A DNA stretch of 64,000 bases from Anisus vortex. Taxonomy: Eukaryota > Mollusca > Gastropoda > Planorbidae. This document shows positions 10,177-19,385 of the stretch, in pieces. Position numbers and translations under genes: made by a program. Where the stretch lies: assembly GCA_949126835.1 (NCBI GenBank), contig OX421497.1:28066742-28130741 (forward strand), given 5' to 3'. The notes under the pieces were generated by a model. The model was not told the DNA's origin. It saw only the letters and a program-made list of their open reading frames with translations, and made no database searches. Within the stretch, counting starts at the first letter, position 1, and every line of letters begins with the position of its first letter.

Positions 10177-12708
10177 GTGAGAGAGAGTTCTCCTCACTCA
10201 TGTGCTGATGGGTCACGTAAGCCCAAGCGACGCACGAGGGCAAACCACATAAGAGACAAGAGATCCGGTGGTGAAGCCAAAGAAAAGGTCGAGTTAGTGC
10301 ATAAAACTGTAAAACGTAATAATGAGAATGATTGTAAACTTACATCAACTATATTTACAAACTCTAACCTAAGTCCACAGAAAAACAAGCTAGCTGATGG
10401 TTGTTCAAAGATAAAGGCAGAACAGACCAGTAAATGTCCACCAGAGAACAACACTCTGAGAGAATTCAGACCGTTCATCCATGAAAGCTATGTATCCATG
10501 TCAGGAGATGGAAGCTGTCGGAGAAAAGTTCTAATGTTGAGAGACACGGGTGCATCCCAGTCGCTTCTTCTAGAAGGTATATTACCACTTTCCAGTGATT
10601 CATTCACAGGTAGAAAGGTACTCCTGAGAGGTGTGGAGATGGGCGAGACAAGCGTGCCACTACACACGATACAGCTAGAAACGGAACTGATATCTGATAC
10701 TGTGGTTGTCGGAGTACAGCCAGCCCTTCCAATTGACGGTATAGCACTCCTCATTGGAAATGACCTAGCTGGAGGTAAGGTGATATTGAATAGCATAAAG
10801 AAAGATTCAGTCTTATCATCCTTAGGCTCAGCAAAGGTACAAGACCCCAACTCGTCCAGTGACATCGGTGTGGGCAAAAGTAACACTGCACACCCCACCT
10901 GTGCCGTCACTAGGGGCATGAAACAAAGAAAGCAGCAGAAGAAAGCAGAGTCCAGAGAAGCCCAAGCGGAACAGAACTCCAGCTTGCGAGAGTCAGATAT
11001 TGGCACGACTCAGTTCGCCAACCTACTCCACGGCACCACCTCTGAGACGAATATCAACATGTCTTCTAGACATCAACTCATCCAGGAACAAAAAGACGAC
11101 GTGAACATTGCCAGGCTCCGTGAGCAAGCTGTCACCGAACCTGAGGCAGAGAAATTAGCAGTGTGCTACTACATAAAAGATGGCCTGCTAATGCGTAAAT
11201 GGACACCACGCGACGACCAGATTAACGAAGGTTTGTCCGAAACACACCAAATCATCGTTCCAAACCGTTATCGAAATGATATCTTGCGTATCGCTCATGA
11301 TTTGCCTTATTCTGGACACATGGGAGTCTCAAAGACCTATCGTCGGGTTCTTCCCTACTTTTTCTGGCCAGGATTACATAAAGACATCGTGACATACTGC
11401 AGAAGCTGTCATTTTTGTCAGCTGATAGGCAAGCCTAATCAGAAGATACCAGTCGCTCCATTACACCCTATACCCGCATTCGGGGAACCCTTCAGTGAAA
11501 TCCTAATTGACTGTGTTGGTCCACTACCGAAAACCAGATCAGGACATCAGTACCTGCTGACCATAATGTGTGCCTCCACAAGATTCCCTGAAGCAATTCC
11601 TCTACGGAACATCACCACGAGAAAGGTCACTGACGCACTCGTCGAGTTCTTTACAAGATACGGGCTACCTCGGTCTATTCAGTCAGACCAGGGAACGAAC
11701 TTCACGTCGAAACTGTTTGAGCAAATTATCAGTAGTCTTGGTGTTGAGCATCGAAAAGCAACTGCCTACCACCCAGAGTCGCAAGGCGCTCTCGAAAGGT
11801 TCCACCAAACGCTAAAAAAAATGCTGCGTACGTACTGCACGGAGAATGAGAAAGACTGGAATACCGGTGTGCCTCTTTTGTTATTCGCTGCACGGGAAGC
11901 CGTACAGGATTCACTAGGCTTTAGTCCATTTGAACTCATATTCGGACACACGGTAAGGGGTCCACTCAAAATGTTGCAGGAATCTTTGTTGAATCAAAAT
12001 GAGCAAACTGACCTGCTCACCTATGTCTTAACATTTAAGAATAGATTATATGATGCCTATGAGGTATCAAAAAGGCATTTACAAAAGGCACAGAGCCAAA
12101 TGAAAACCTGGTATGATAGGAAATCTAGGGACAGAATTTTCCAACCAGGGGAAAAAGTTTTGGTTTTCTTACCTATTCCCGGTCAACCCCTTTGTGCTAA
12201 ATTCAGTGGTCCATATGCCATAGACTCGAGAATTGGGGAGGTTAACTATCTGATTAGAACACCTGACCGCCGGAAAACCAAGCGATTGGTACATGTAAAC
12301 ATGTTAAAACAGTACCATAGTAGAGAAACTGAAAAACTAAAATGCACTAATGTATTGCCAATGGCACCAGTTGCACAGGTCAAGGAAGAGAATTCCTTAA
12401 TGGTTAGTAACTTAGCCGAGAGCAAGTTTCAAACATACCAGACCACCGCGGTAGATAATGAATTTGCCGAGAGCAAAAATAAAGCATATTCTACTACGCG
12501 AAATTTCAGAATCACATTAGATAACTTATCAGATGATCAAAATGATCAGATATGTTCTTTGCTTAGTGTTTTCTCTAACATTCTCAGCAATGCACCGTAT
12601 AGGGCACAACTCATTGCACAGTGTATTTCGGCATTCGAAACACTTAAAACCACTTCTTCTAGTACACCAGTATTGGGTACAAACAACGGAAATCATAATC
12701 GGGTCTAG
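10177..12708 (+). CDS. Pol fragment: aspartic protease + integrase, no reverse transcriptase
   Basis: This is an uninterrupted frame of 843 codons. Residues about 120-200 are a retropepsin: active site RDTGASQS (Asp123) and second strand LLIGNDLAGG. Integrase follows directly: zinc-binding H374, H381, C411 and C414, then the catalytic triad D445 (ILIDCVGPL), D504 (IQSDQGTNF) and E540 (GALERFHQ), spaced D-58-D-35-E. The C-terminal domain has FQPGEKVLVFLP and the GPY/F motif FSGPY (about 677-680). Residues 783-808 resemble the leader before gypsy RT (LSVFSNILSNAP); residues 819-833 (AFETLK, then PVL) resemble the RT/RNase H connection. The whole RT palm between them is missing. The intact protease and integrase suggest a recent deletion. 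The annotated start is a GTG; the true start may be a frameshift from gag. Confidence 0.9.
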   Translation: MRESSPHSCADGSRKPKRRTRANHIRDKRSGGEAKEKVELVHKTVKRNNENDCKLTSTIFTNSNLSPQKNKLADGCSKIKAEQTSKCPPENNTLREFRPFIHESYVSMSGDGSCRRKVLMLRDTGASQSLLLEGILPLSSDSFTGRKVLLRGVEMGETSVPLHTIQLETELISDTVVVGVQPALPIDGIALLIGNDLAGGKVILNSIKKDSVLSSLGSAKVQDPNSSSDIGVGKSNTAHPTCAVTRGMKQRKQQKKAESREAQAEQNSSLRESDIGTTQFANLLHGTTSETNINMSSRHQLIQEQKDDVNIARLREQAVTEPEAEKLAVCYYIKDGLLMRKWTPRDDQINEGLSETHQIIVPNRYRNDILRIAHDLPYSGHMGVSKTYRRVLPYFFWPGLHKDIVTYCRSCHFCQLIGKPNQKIPVAPLHPIPAFGEPFSEILIDCVGPLPKTRSGHQYLLTIMCASTRFPEAIPLRNITTRKVTDALVEFFTRYGLPRSIQSDQGTNFTSKLFEQIISSLGVEHRKATAYHPESQGALERFHQTLKKMLRTYCTENEKDWNTGVPLLLFAAREAVQDSLGFSPFELIFGHTVRGPLKMLQESLLNQNEQTDLLTYVLTFKNRLYDAYEVSKRHLQKAQSQMKTWYDRKSRDRIFQPGEKVLVFLPIPGQPLCAKFSGPYAIDSRIGEVNYLIRTPDRRKTKRLVHVNMLKQYHSRETEKLKCTNVLPMAPVAQVKEENSLMVSNLAESKFQTYQTTAVDNEFAESKNKAYSTTRNFRITLDNLSDDQNDQICSLLSVFSNILSNAPYRAQLIAQCISAFETLKTTSSSTPVLGTNNGNHNRV

Positions 12709-15023
12709 TTGCACAGTAAATAAGGCTTTGGTAACAATAATACCGCGATAAGGACTTGTACTTATACCGGAACGGGTCTAGTTTCCCTAGGGAGGTGTAT
12801 TCTAATGGTAACCCAATTTTGTTCGCTAAGCCAACTGTGGATGCCTTCTTGATATGATTATTATTCTATTTTGCATGTTGTATTAAAAAGAAAATATATC
12901 TTAAAAACAATTGTGTTTTCCCCAAAACCCCATGTATATAAAACAATTTATTGAGATGTACTTTTATACACTGCACAATTATACCTTGCTAATGTACAAG
13001 AAAAAAAGTATCATAACAATTTGCAACACAAAAACTAACACGCATTAATTCAATGAGTAATGTACATTTTTAATTGCATTTGATTATTGGTATATTATTT
13101 TTCCCCTTATGGCGTTTATATGTTTGTCTGTATTGTCTGTACTTATGACAACTGACAACTATGACTAATGTGAGGTGTTTTCTTTCGGTAAGTGATAAAA
13201 AAAAAAAAAAACATGGTGAGTTAATCAACAATACTAAAACTTGATAGGTTTATATTTTGTTCGGTAAAAACTCCAAAAAGGTCAACGTTTACACAATGGC
13301 ACTTATACTAATATAAATAGTAAAGAAACGTCTTGCAATAAAAAGGTTCAATGTATACACTTACAAATTAAAAAGAGGTGTCTTGCACTAAAAAAAAAGG
13401 GTCAATGCGTACACATCTTTAGAAAAATAATAGAGCATCCTTGAACTTGAAAACCTATAAATCAAAAGAACTTAAAGTTTTAACATAAAATTTTAAAAAG
13501 AGAGTGATAATGGTAATGTGCTTGAGGAGTAATATCTAACAAACCTGGTTAGAACTCTAAAGTTGAACTTTAAACGGGTAGCTTAAGGTTTAAATTGGTT
13601 GCACTTACTAAAATAAATGAAAAATACTCTTTTCTTGGAAAAAGGTAATTGAGAATTAAGTCAAATGTTTTCTATTAAAGAGATAAATGCTATGACTAAA
13701 CTTTTAAATAAGAGTTAAACATTGAATTAAAAATCTTGTAAGCAATGGAAAGACTTAATAACTGAATAACTGGATATTTAAACATGAAATGAAAGCTAAG
13801 ATTTAGTTACAGAGGTAAATACTCTGAAAGCATCAACTCAAAGGTTATACTCTTAAGAAATTATATTCTTAAAAGGTAAAGGTTAAGTTAAAATAACATG
13901 TAACTAACTACGGTCACTGTGGTTTTTTCTTGAAAAATTTAAGGTTAAATGAGCTGTACATTTAATTTGAGTTGTTGAATAAATGTCTCTACGGACACTG
14001 CTATTTTACTATTTTAGGAATAACTAATTCCGTTGTAAATAAAAACCACTAAAACTTGCACTATAAAAATGAATAGCTAACGTCTTACTTGGTTAAAAAT
14101 AACTATTAATGAAATAAATGATTATTGACGTAAAGTGATTCAGTATTAATACTAATATTACGGTTACAATCATTTTTAATGATCAATAAATCTATGTGTT
14201 AAAATAATACTTTAATATTAGAGATATAAACTCTCACACTACATCATTCATTCTTTAAAATTGTCTATAAATAGAATAGATAAGATAAAAAGAACTAAAA
14301 TATTATTAAAGTAATCGGAATATTATTAAAATATTTGGTTGTCATTAAGATTATTAAAACCTGAGTAACCTCATGTAGGTAAATTTAATACTTAGGCTGG
14401 GTAAGAATCTATGACTAGTTATTATCTGATATCTGTAACAAAGGATTACTAAATAACATGGTTGTTAAGGAATAGATCAATGGTAAAACAAACTATAAGG
14501 AAACACGTATGAACTTAGGTAGTAACTAAGGTTGAAATAAGTAACTTATGGATAGGGTAACATACAACATCCTAGTTAACAACACATCAGTATATACTCG
14601 TTAAACGAAAGAAGACATCACTCTTTCGTGGACTGACGTATATGTGTTCTTGTTCTTGATTGTTTTTACTTTATTGTGTGCATAATGACTTACCTTGTTC
14701 CTTGTTGCTATATAAATACTTGTATTGTTTGTGCCTAATGTGCACTAATTTGTTATTGTTAAATGTGCCTAATGTGCACTAATCTTTTATTGTTAAATGC
14801 CTAATGAGCACCCATTTTGTTCCTTATAAACAATTGTACTGTTCGTGCCTAATGAGCACTACATTTTTATTGTGAAATGTGCCTAATGCGCACTTAAATT
14901 GTTCTATTACTTAAACTGTTTTTTTTGGACATCTATACTGACAGTCGTACTATTATTGTTAGGAAACGTGATGGCTAAAAGAAAATTCCCCATCACAGAT
15001 GACAAATTTTCTTTTCTTTTTGT
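12709..15023 (+). other. Retrotransposon 3' noncoding region
   Basis: 2.3 kb of AT-rich DNA with no coding frame. Near 13320-13430 a segment of roughly 65 bp is repeated imperfectly (cgtcttgca...ggttcaatg). A cluster of TGCCTAATGNGCAC repeats lies at 14731-14905. No RT or RNase H motif is present in any frame I read. Confidence 0.7.
14731..14905 (+). repeat. Five TGCCTAATGNGCAC repeats
   Basis: Starts at about 14732, 14766, 14799, 14846 and 14880, separated by TTATTGTTAAAT-like spacers. Each core can pair GTGC with GCAC. They lie just before the polypurine tract, where an RNA element would sit in the 3' untranslated region. Confidence 0.75.
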
Positions 15024-15033
15024 GGAAGGGAGG
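15024..15033 (+). promoter_or_regulatory. Polypurine tract
   Basis: ggaagggagg directly before the 3' LTR, preceded by a T-rich run: the plus-strand priming site of the element. Confidence 0.85.
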
Positions 15034-15598
15034 TGTTAGGTTACAGTGCATACATATTTTAAAACACCCTTTTATTAATCCCTCGTCAGAGTTTATATTT
15101 TACAAATACTTTAATTGTCGGGACACGACTGTTTATTTTTCTTAGTTGACTAAAATCTAATTAGGCTATAAACGCATCACTCTTGAAACCAGCGTAAACC
15201 AGTTAGAGCTAACGCGGAGGGATATTCAATTTCGCGGGCTTCTTGGGTACTATAAAAGACCGAGACGCGGACTACTTCTCTCTCTTCCCGCTAGGCACGA
15301 TTGACAGTAGACACTATGCCTTGCTTAACTATTTTCGCCATGCACATTTTGTTTTACTAACATCGTTTGATTTGCAAGTTATAATAAAGTTTCTTCATTT
15401 AAACAGTCAAGGAGTTGGTTTTTGAATTCATATTACTATTGAGAACAATTGAATAGTATCAGGACAAGGTTAACCAAACTTGGAAAAATTGCTGCAGACT
15501 GTTTATCACTCTCAGAACGAAGTGAGTTCCCGCTGGCCTAAAAAAATCAAACCCTAGTCAACCGCCAAAAGAATTGGAGTGAAAGCAACAATATAACA
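15034..15598 (+). repeat. 3' LTR
   Basis: Matches the 5' LTR except for one base (t at 15086). TATAAAAG is at 15251-15258 and AATAAA at 15383-15388. Confidence 0.95.
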
Positions 15599-15616
15599 AT
15601 ATATATTATTATATAT

Positions 15617-15735
15617 AGGCAGCTAAGCCAACAGTAGTTGATATGACTCATTACTTATAGCGAAATCTGATATTCTTTCCGATAATATATTATATAGGTC
15701 CGAAGAAATATAGTTTATGATGACATCTCCGCGTA
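15617..15735. repeat. Dispersed repeat, copy 1
   Basis: Starts aggcagctaagccaacagta after a (TA)n and matches 29124-29235 at most positions (shared attctttccgataatatatt). Family unknown. Confidence 0.75.
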
Positions 15736-15780
15736 TTCTTTTCATCATACTGCATTGTAAATATATTATTCCGTATTAGT

Positions 15781-16257
15781 ATTATGGGTATCGGATTGGT
15801 ATTCTGGGCAGCGGATTTGTATTCTGGGCATCAGATAGGTCTTCAGCGCAACGTATTGTTTTCTGGGCAACAAATTGGTCTTCTGGGCACCAGATTCGTC
15901 TTCTGTGTAGCAGATAGGTCTTCTGGGCAGCAGATTAATTGTTTGGGGAGGTGATTTGTCTTCTGGGCTGCATATGTGTCATGGGGGCAAAATATTGAAT
16001 TATGGGTATCAGATAGATCTTATGGGCACTGGATTGGTCTTATGTGTAGCGGATAAATTTAACGGACAGCGCATTCGTCTTTAAAGCATCATATTTGTAT
16101 TTTGGGCAGCTGATGTGTCTTCTTTGCAGAAGATTTGTGTTCAGGGCATTGGACAGATTTTGAGGGCAACAAATTGTTCTTTTGGACATTATATTGGTCT
16201 TATGGGTAGCGGATAGTCTTGTAAGCATCATGTTCGACTTATGGGCAATGTATTGGA
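15781..16257. repeat. Degenerate 20-bp tandem array, about 24 copies
   Basis: The consensus is close to ttctgggcagcagattggtc. The period of 20 holds through the whole array with strong divergence between units and one or two single-base phase slips. 20 is not a multiple of three, and no long frame follows the repeat. It begins shortly after the repeat at 15617. Confidence 0.88.
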
Positions 16258-16844
16258 GCCAGCAAAAGAACAAAAAAAGAAAGGTATGTGTCGATCCTAT
16301 TGTAATAAAAAAAGAGTAGCCAGCTTTAGAAAAGGAGACCCCTGTCTTTGTCGGCTGTATGATGTATTCTTGCATTTGGTGAACATAAATTTGCTTAAAA
16401 CAATCTGCAAAGCTGAATAGTCTCATCTCAGAATCAAGATTATTTGTATTTGTTTTTAGATAATTAGTAGACCTTGAATCTAGAAATTTACTAGAATGTC
16501 TTAGTTACATCCTTTTTATTATATTGATGGCGGCTGAATAAATATATTGAGTTCATTATATTTAAGTAATAGCATGTTGAATTGAGTAAAATTTGTGACT
16601 GATTTTGGGAATAAAATTGAAATATATACTAGAAGTAGTCTAGTAATGTATATTTATGTATATAAATGTACAAAGTGGTGTTAAAACAAGTTAATATAGA
16701 CAAACAGCATATCATTCCTACTCAACGTGCTTCTAATGTAAAAGACTCCAAAATATATTCCCAAAGAAATCCAAAAAGAAAACGTTTTTCTATTTTTTTA
16801 GCAAAGAAAACACTAAGAAACTAAATTTTCGGTCACGATATCAT
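16258..16844. other. No gene seen
   Basis: AT-rich spacer. The 128-codon minus-strand frame at 16040-16426 crosses the tandem array and shows no domain. Confidence 0.5.
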
Positions 16845-17246
16845 TTCTTGTTGGCGTCTTTAAAAAAGACAGTTGGTTTTTACACCTCTTTGTCATAATT
16901 ATTATTGTTTTAAACTAAATATCTATGTTTATGCCTTTTACGAACAATTATTAACAAAGTTATGTTAAAGCTTAAGTCAAATTGTATTATTTTCATTAAA
17001 AAAATAGTTTCACTTTTTCAGACTTAACTTTTTTTCCGCAATTTTATCAAACTCACGACATAAATTTGTTTCGAGCGCAAAAAATAAATAAAATAAAAGC
17101 AGACAAATAAAGATAATAATTAGATAGATCAGTAAAAGTTCTTAACATTTAATGAAAAAATTGCAAATTAATAACTTAATTTTATGTCTCAAATCGCATT
17201 TTACGAAGTGTCCTAAAATTAAATAAGGACGCCATCAAGATTTGGG
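16845..17246. mobile_element. MITE-like element, TTAA-flanked, copy A
   Basis: About 400 bp related throughout to 29805-30204. The ends form an imperfect inverted repeat (ttcttgttggcgtc and gacgccatcaaga). The right end is GGG followed by TTAA (17247-17250), the piggyBac-type end, and the DNA after the TTAA continues as LINE sequence. The left TTAA is not preserved. No coding capacity. Confidence 0.6.
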
Positions 17247-17960
17247 TTAAATACATTTCCTTTTTGTTTAATTTTATTTGATGTTTGTTTTGTTGGTACA
17301 AAATCAACCATTAATTTAATGCTTTTAAGTTTGTTTTTAAGAATTGCCAAATGTCTTTAACTAGGCTAGTTATATAGGACCATAAGTTTTTATGATCATC
17401 TTGAGAAAACACTTCGTTATCTAGTTTACATATTCATTCTGCAGCTGTCTGTTTAGTTTCTGAGTTAAGTGTTTAATTGTTAGGTATTTTTTGTGTAGTC
17501 TAAATGAATTAGTTGTCTTAAATTTCTTAAATAAATTGTCTTTTTGTTTACACATTCTATTTGTCAATTTTATTTGATGTTTTTTCTGTTGGTACAAAAT
17601 CAATCGGTTTGTTAAGAATAAATATAGTATATTATGTTGTTTTTTTGTAATTATTTATTTCAAATTTAGATTTTTTATGGTATTGATAATAAGTTCATTT
17701 ATTTCTTTATGTTTTAGTGTTTTTCTAGAGAGTAGCTATTTTAATTAATGTCAGAGAGATTAGCCCACATTATCCAAATTACAGCATTTTAATATTTGTT
17801 TCAATGCTTGTGCGCTGATTACACATTTCAGTCATATATTCTGCTGTTGAGTTTGGTGGTCTGTATACACTGACTTGAATTAGTGGTTTAGAATAAGGTC
17901 TACTCGTGGCTACAACTAAACGGGTCTAATATTTTAAATATCTTGAGAAGAAAATTGTAC
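17247..17960 (-). pseudogene. CR1/L2-like LINE ORF2 fragment (endonuclease to pre-RT)
   Basis: The minus strand shows the endonuclease end (IQVSVYRPPNSTAEYMT, about 17900-17850), FLTNRLILYQQKK (about 17620-17580), and the linker MCKQKDNLFKKFKTTNS (about 17560-17500) typical of jockey/CR1-group LINEs. A second, overlapping piece of the same LINE region lies at 17247-17340 next to the MITE. Stops interrupt it. The TTAA at 17527-17530 is the empty form of the site filled at 6515. Confidence 0.65.
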
Positions 17961-18350
17961 AGAAAATGCACTATCGTTCCAGGAAAGGTATTGTTCTAAT
18001 TTTTTATTTTATTTCCGTGCTTTGACATGGACGCTGTTTACATAGATATGGGGACCTTGTGACGTCTGTTGCAATATCGAGAAAACATTTTATTTAGTCA
18101 TTGGTACAGCTCTTGTTTTCAGAGTCGTTAGAAAATGATGGATTCCATGTTCTATTTTTCTCTTTATTAGCTGCTACAAGTTGTAGGTCGAAACTGTTTT
18201 TATTGTTTTTCCTGTGGAGTAAACAAATTAAATCATGTAGAAGTATTTACTGGCCACATGCATTGCAAAATTTCATTTTGTTTAAATGTCATATAAGTGG
18301 AAATTTAACATATGTTTTAATTGATAACAATCATAAAATATGATTTTTTT
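17961..18350. other. No gene seen
   Basis: AT-rich; open frames here carry no recognisable motif. Confidence 0.5.
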
Positions 18351-18690
18351 AGTTTTTATGTCCGTCCAAATAACGGAGTAACGAATGACTTTAATTTTGT
18401 TCTACACATTCTGTCCATTTTCCCTTGTTTATTTAGTGTTTGTTCAACATACGCGTTCCACAATTTAAAAAAAAGGAAATTACCGTTTGTTGCATACGGT
18501 TGTATGTATGTTCATAGTTGGACATATTACTTTTGATCTATACAATAAAACATATCAATGGTTATAATCATAAAAAATGTGGTACGGAGCACATTTCAGT
18601 ATAATTAATATGTATTTAACTTTTGTTATGATTCGCTAAAAGGCCTGGGAGTCTATAGTGGACACATATATATAAGCTCTTATGATATCT
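18351..18690 (-). mobile_element. Helitron-like family 1, degenerate fragment
   Basis: Shares ccgtccaaataacggagtaa (terminal hairpin region) and the blocks near 18480 and 18640 with the longer copies at 21819-24310 and 50594-53520. Internally deleted. Confidence 0.5.
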
Positions 18691-19197
18691 GAAAATTTAC
18701 CATATTTCTTTATATGAGATGAAACAGTTTGAAGCAAACTGTATTTCTTCAAAATTCTGGATCAAGATATTTTTTTTACAAAATATATAAGGATCTCATT
18801 TTTAAAAAGCTCATAAATAGCAAAAGAAAGTGCTGAACATGTTAGTATGCATGCTAGCATATGCTAGTATATATATTAGTCTGTTAAATGGTAAAATTAT
18901 TGGCAGAAACAATACTGAGGTAAGCCTATTTAATAATATTAGTTTTTATTACTTCTCAATCATAGCCCATGTTATTTTTACGCACGCACAAAGTGTACAT
19001 CTCCATGCCGCAAACTATGAGTATTGTTAATTCGACAGTAGTCTTCTAATCTCTATAGAAATATACATAGCTTGCCATTAAGCTAGGCTTAAAAAGTTCG
19101 AATACTTTAAGCCTGCAACAATTAATCTCTTTTTTGCTTTCTTATAGATCTATTTATTCCTTACTCCCCCAACTAACCCAAGGACCCTCAAATCTCT
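18691..19197. other. Spacer downstream of the SLC22 gene
   Basis: No gene or repeat identified. Confidence 0.5.
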
Positions 19198-19203
19198 TTT
19201 ATT
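19198..19203 (-). promoter_or_regulatory. Polyadenylation signal of the SLC22 gene
   Basis: AATAAA on the minus strand, 27 nt after the TGA. Confidence 0.6.
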
Positions 19204-19229
19204 TTAACGCTGTTTAATTAAACATTTTA

Positions 19230-19385
19230 TCACCTTTCAAAGTTTTTTGCATCTTCCACTGTATCTGGTAACATCCGGTTGGCTGTTTCAGGCAGTAAAA
19301 GTGCCAAAAGACCTGCGGCTATACTGGTTCCACCGAATATAAGTAAAGGTAGAACTACAGCCATATCTCCAGTAATTACATTACC
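19230..19385 (-). CDS. SLC22 exon 9, last
   Basis: 156 nt after acceptor CAACAG: TM12, then LLPETANRMLPDTVEDA, the family's LPET C-terminus, and TGA. It directly follows a 316-bp intron. Confidence 0.93.
   Translation of the reverse strand, partial: GNVITGDMAVVLPLLIFGGTSIAAGLLALLLPETANRMLPDTVEDAKNFER

Larger units (their letters stand above)
8764..15598 (+). mobile_element. Ty3/gypsy-type LTR retrotransposon, RT-less, Gmr1-like order
   Basis: The 6835-bp element has 565-bp LTRs (8764-9328, 15034-15598) starting TGTTAGG and ending ATAACA. They differ at one position that I can see (8816 a versus 15086 t), which indicates a recent insertion. The flanks are ATAT on both sides (8760-8763, 15599-15602), consistent with a 4-bp duplication, although the site is (TA)n so this is weak. 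A primer binding site, polypurine tract, short gag start and protease-integrase ORF are present. No RT or RNase H is encoded; the ORF runs from integrase into an RT leader and then abruptly into the RT/RNase H boundary. I infer a non-autonomous deletion derivative of a lineage with integrase before RT. Confidence 0.88.
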
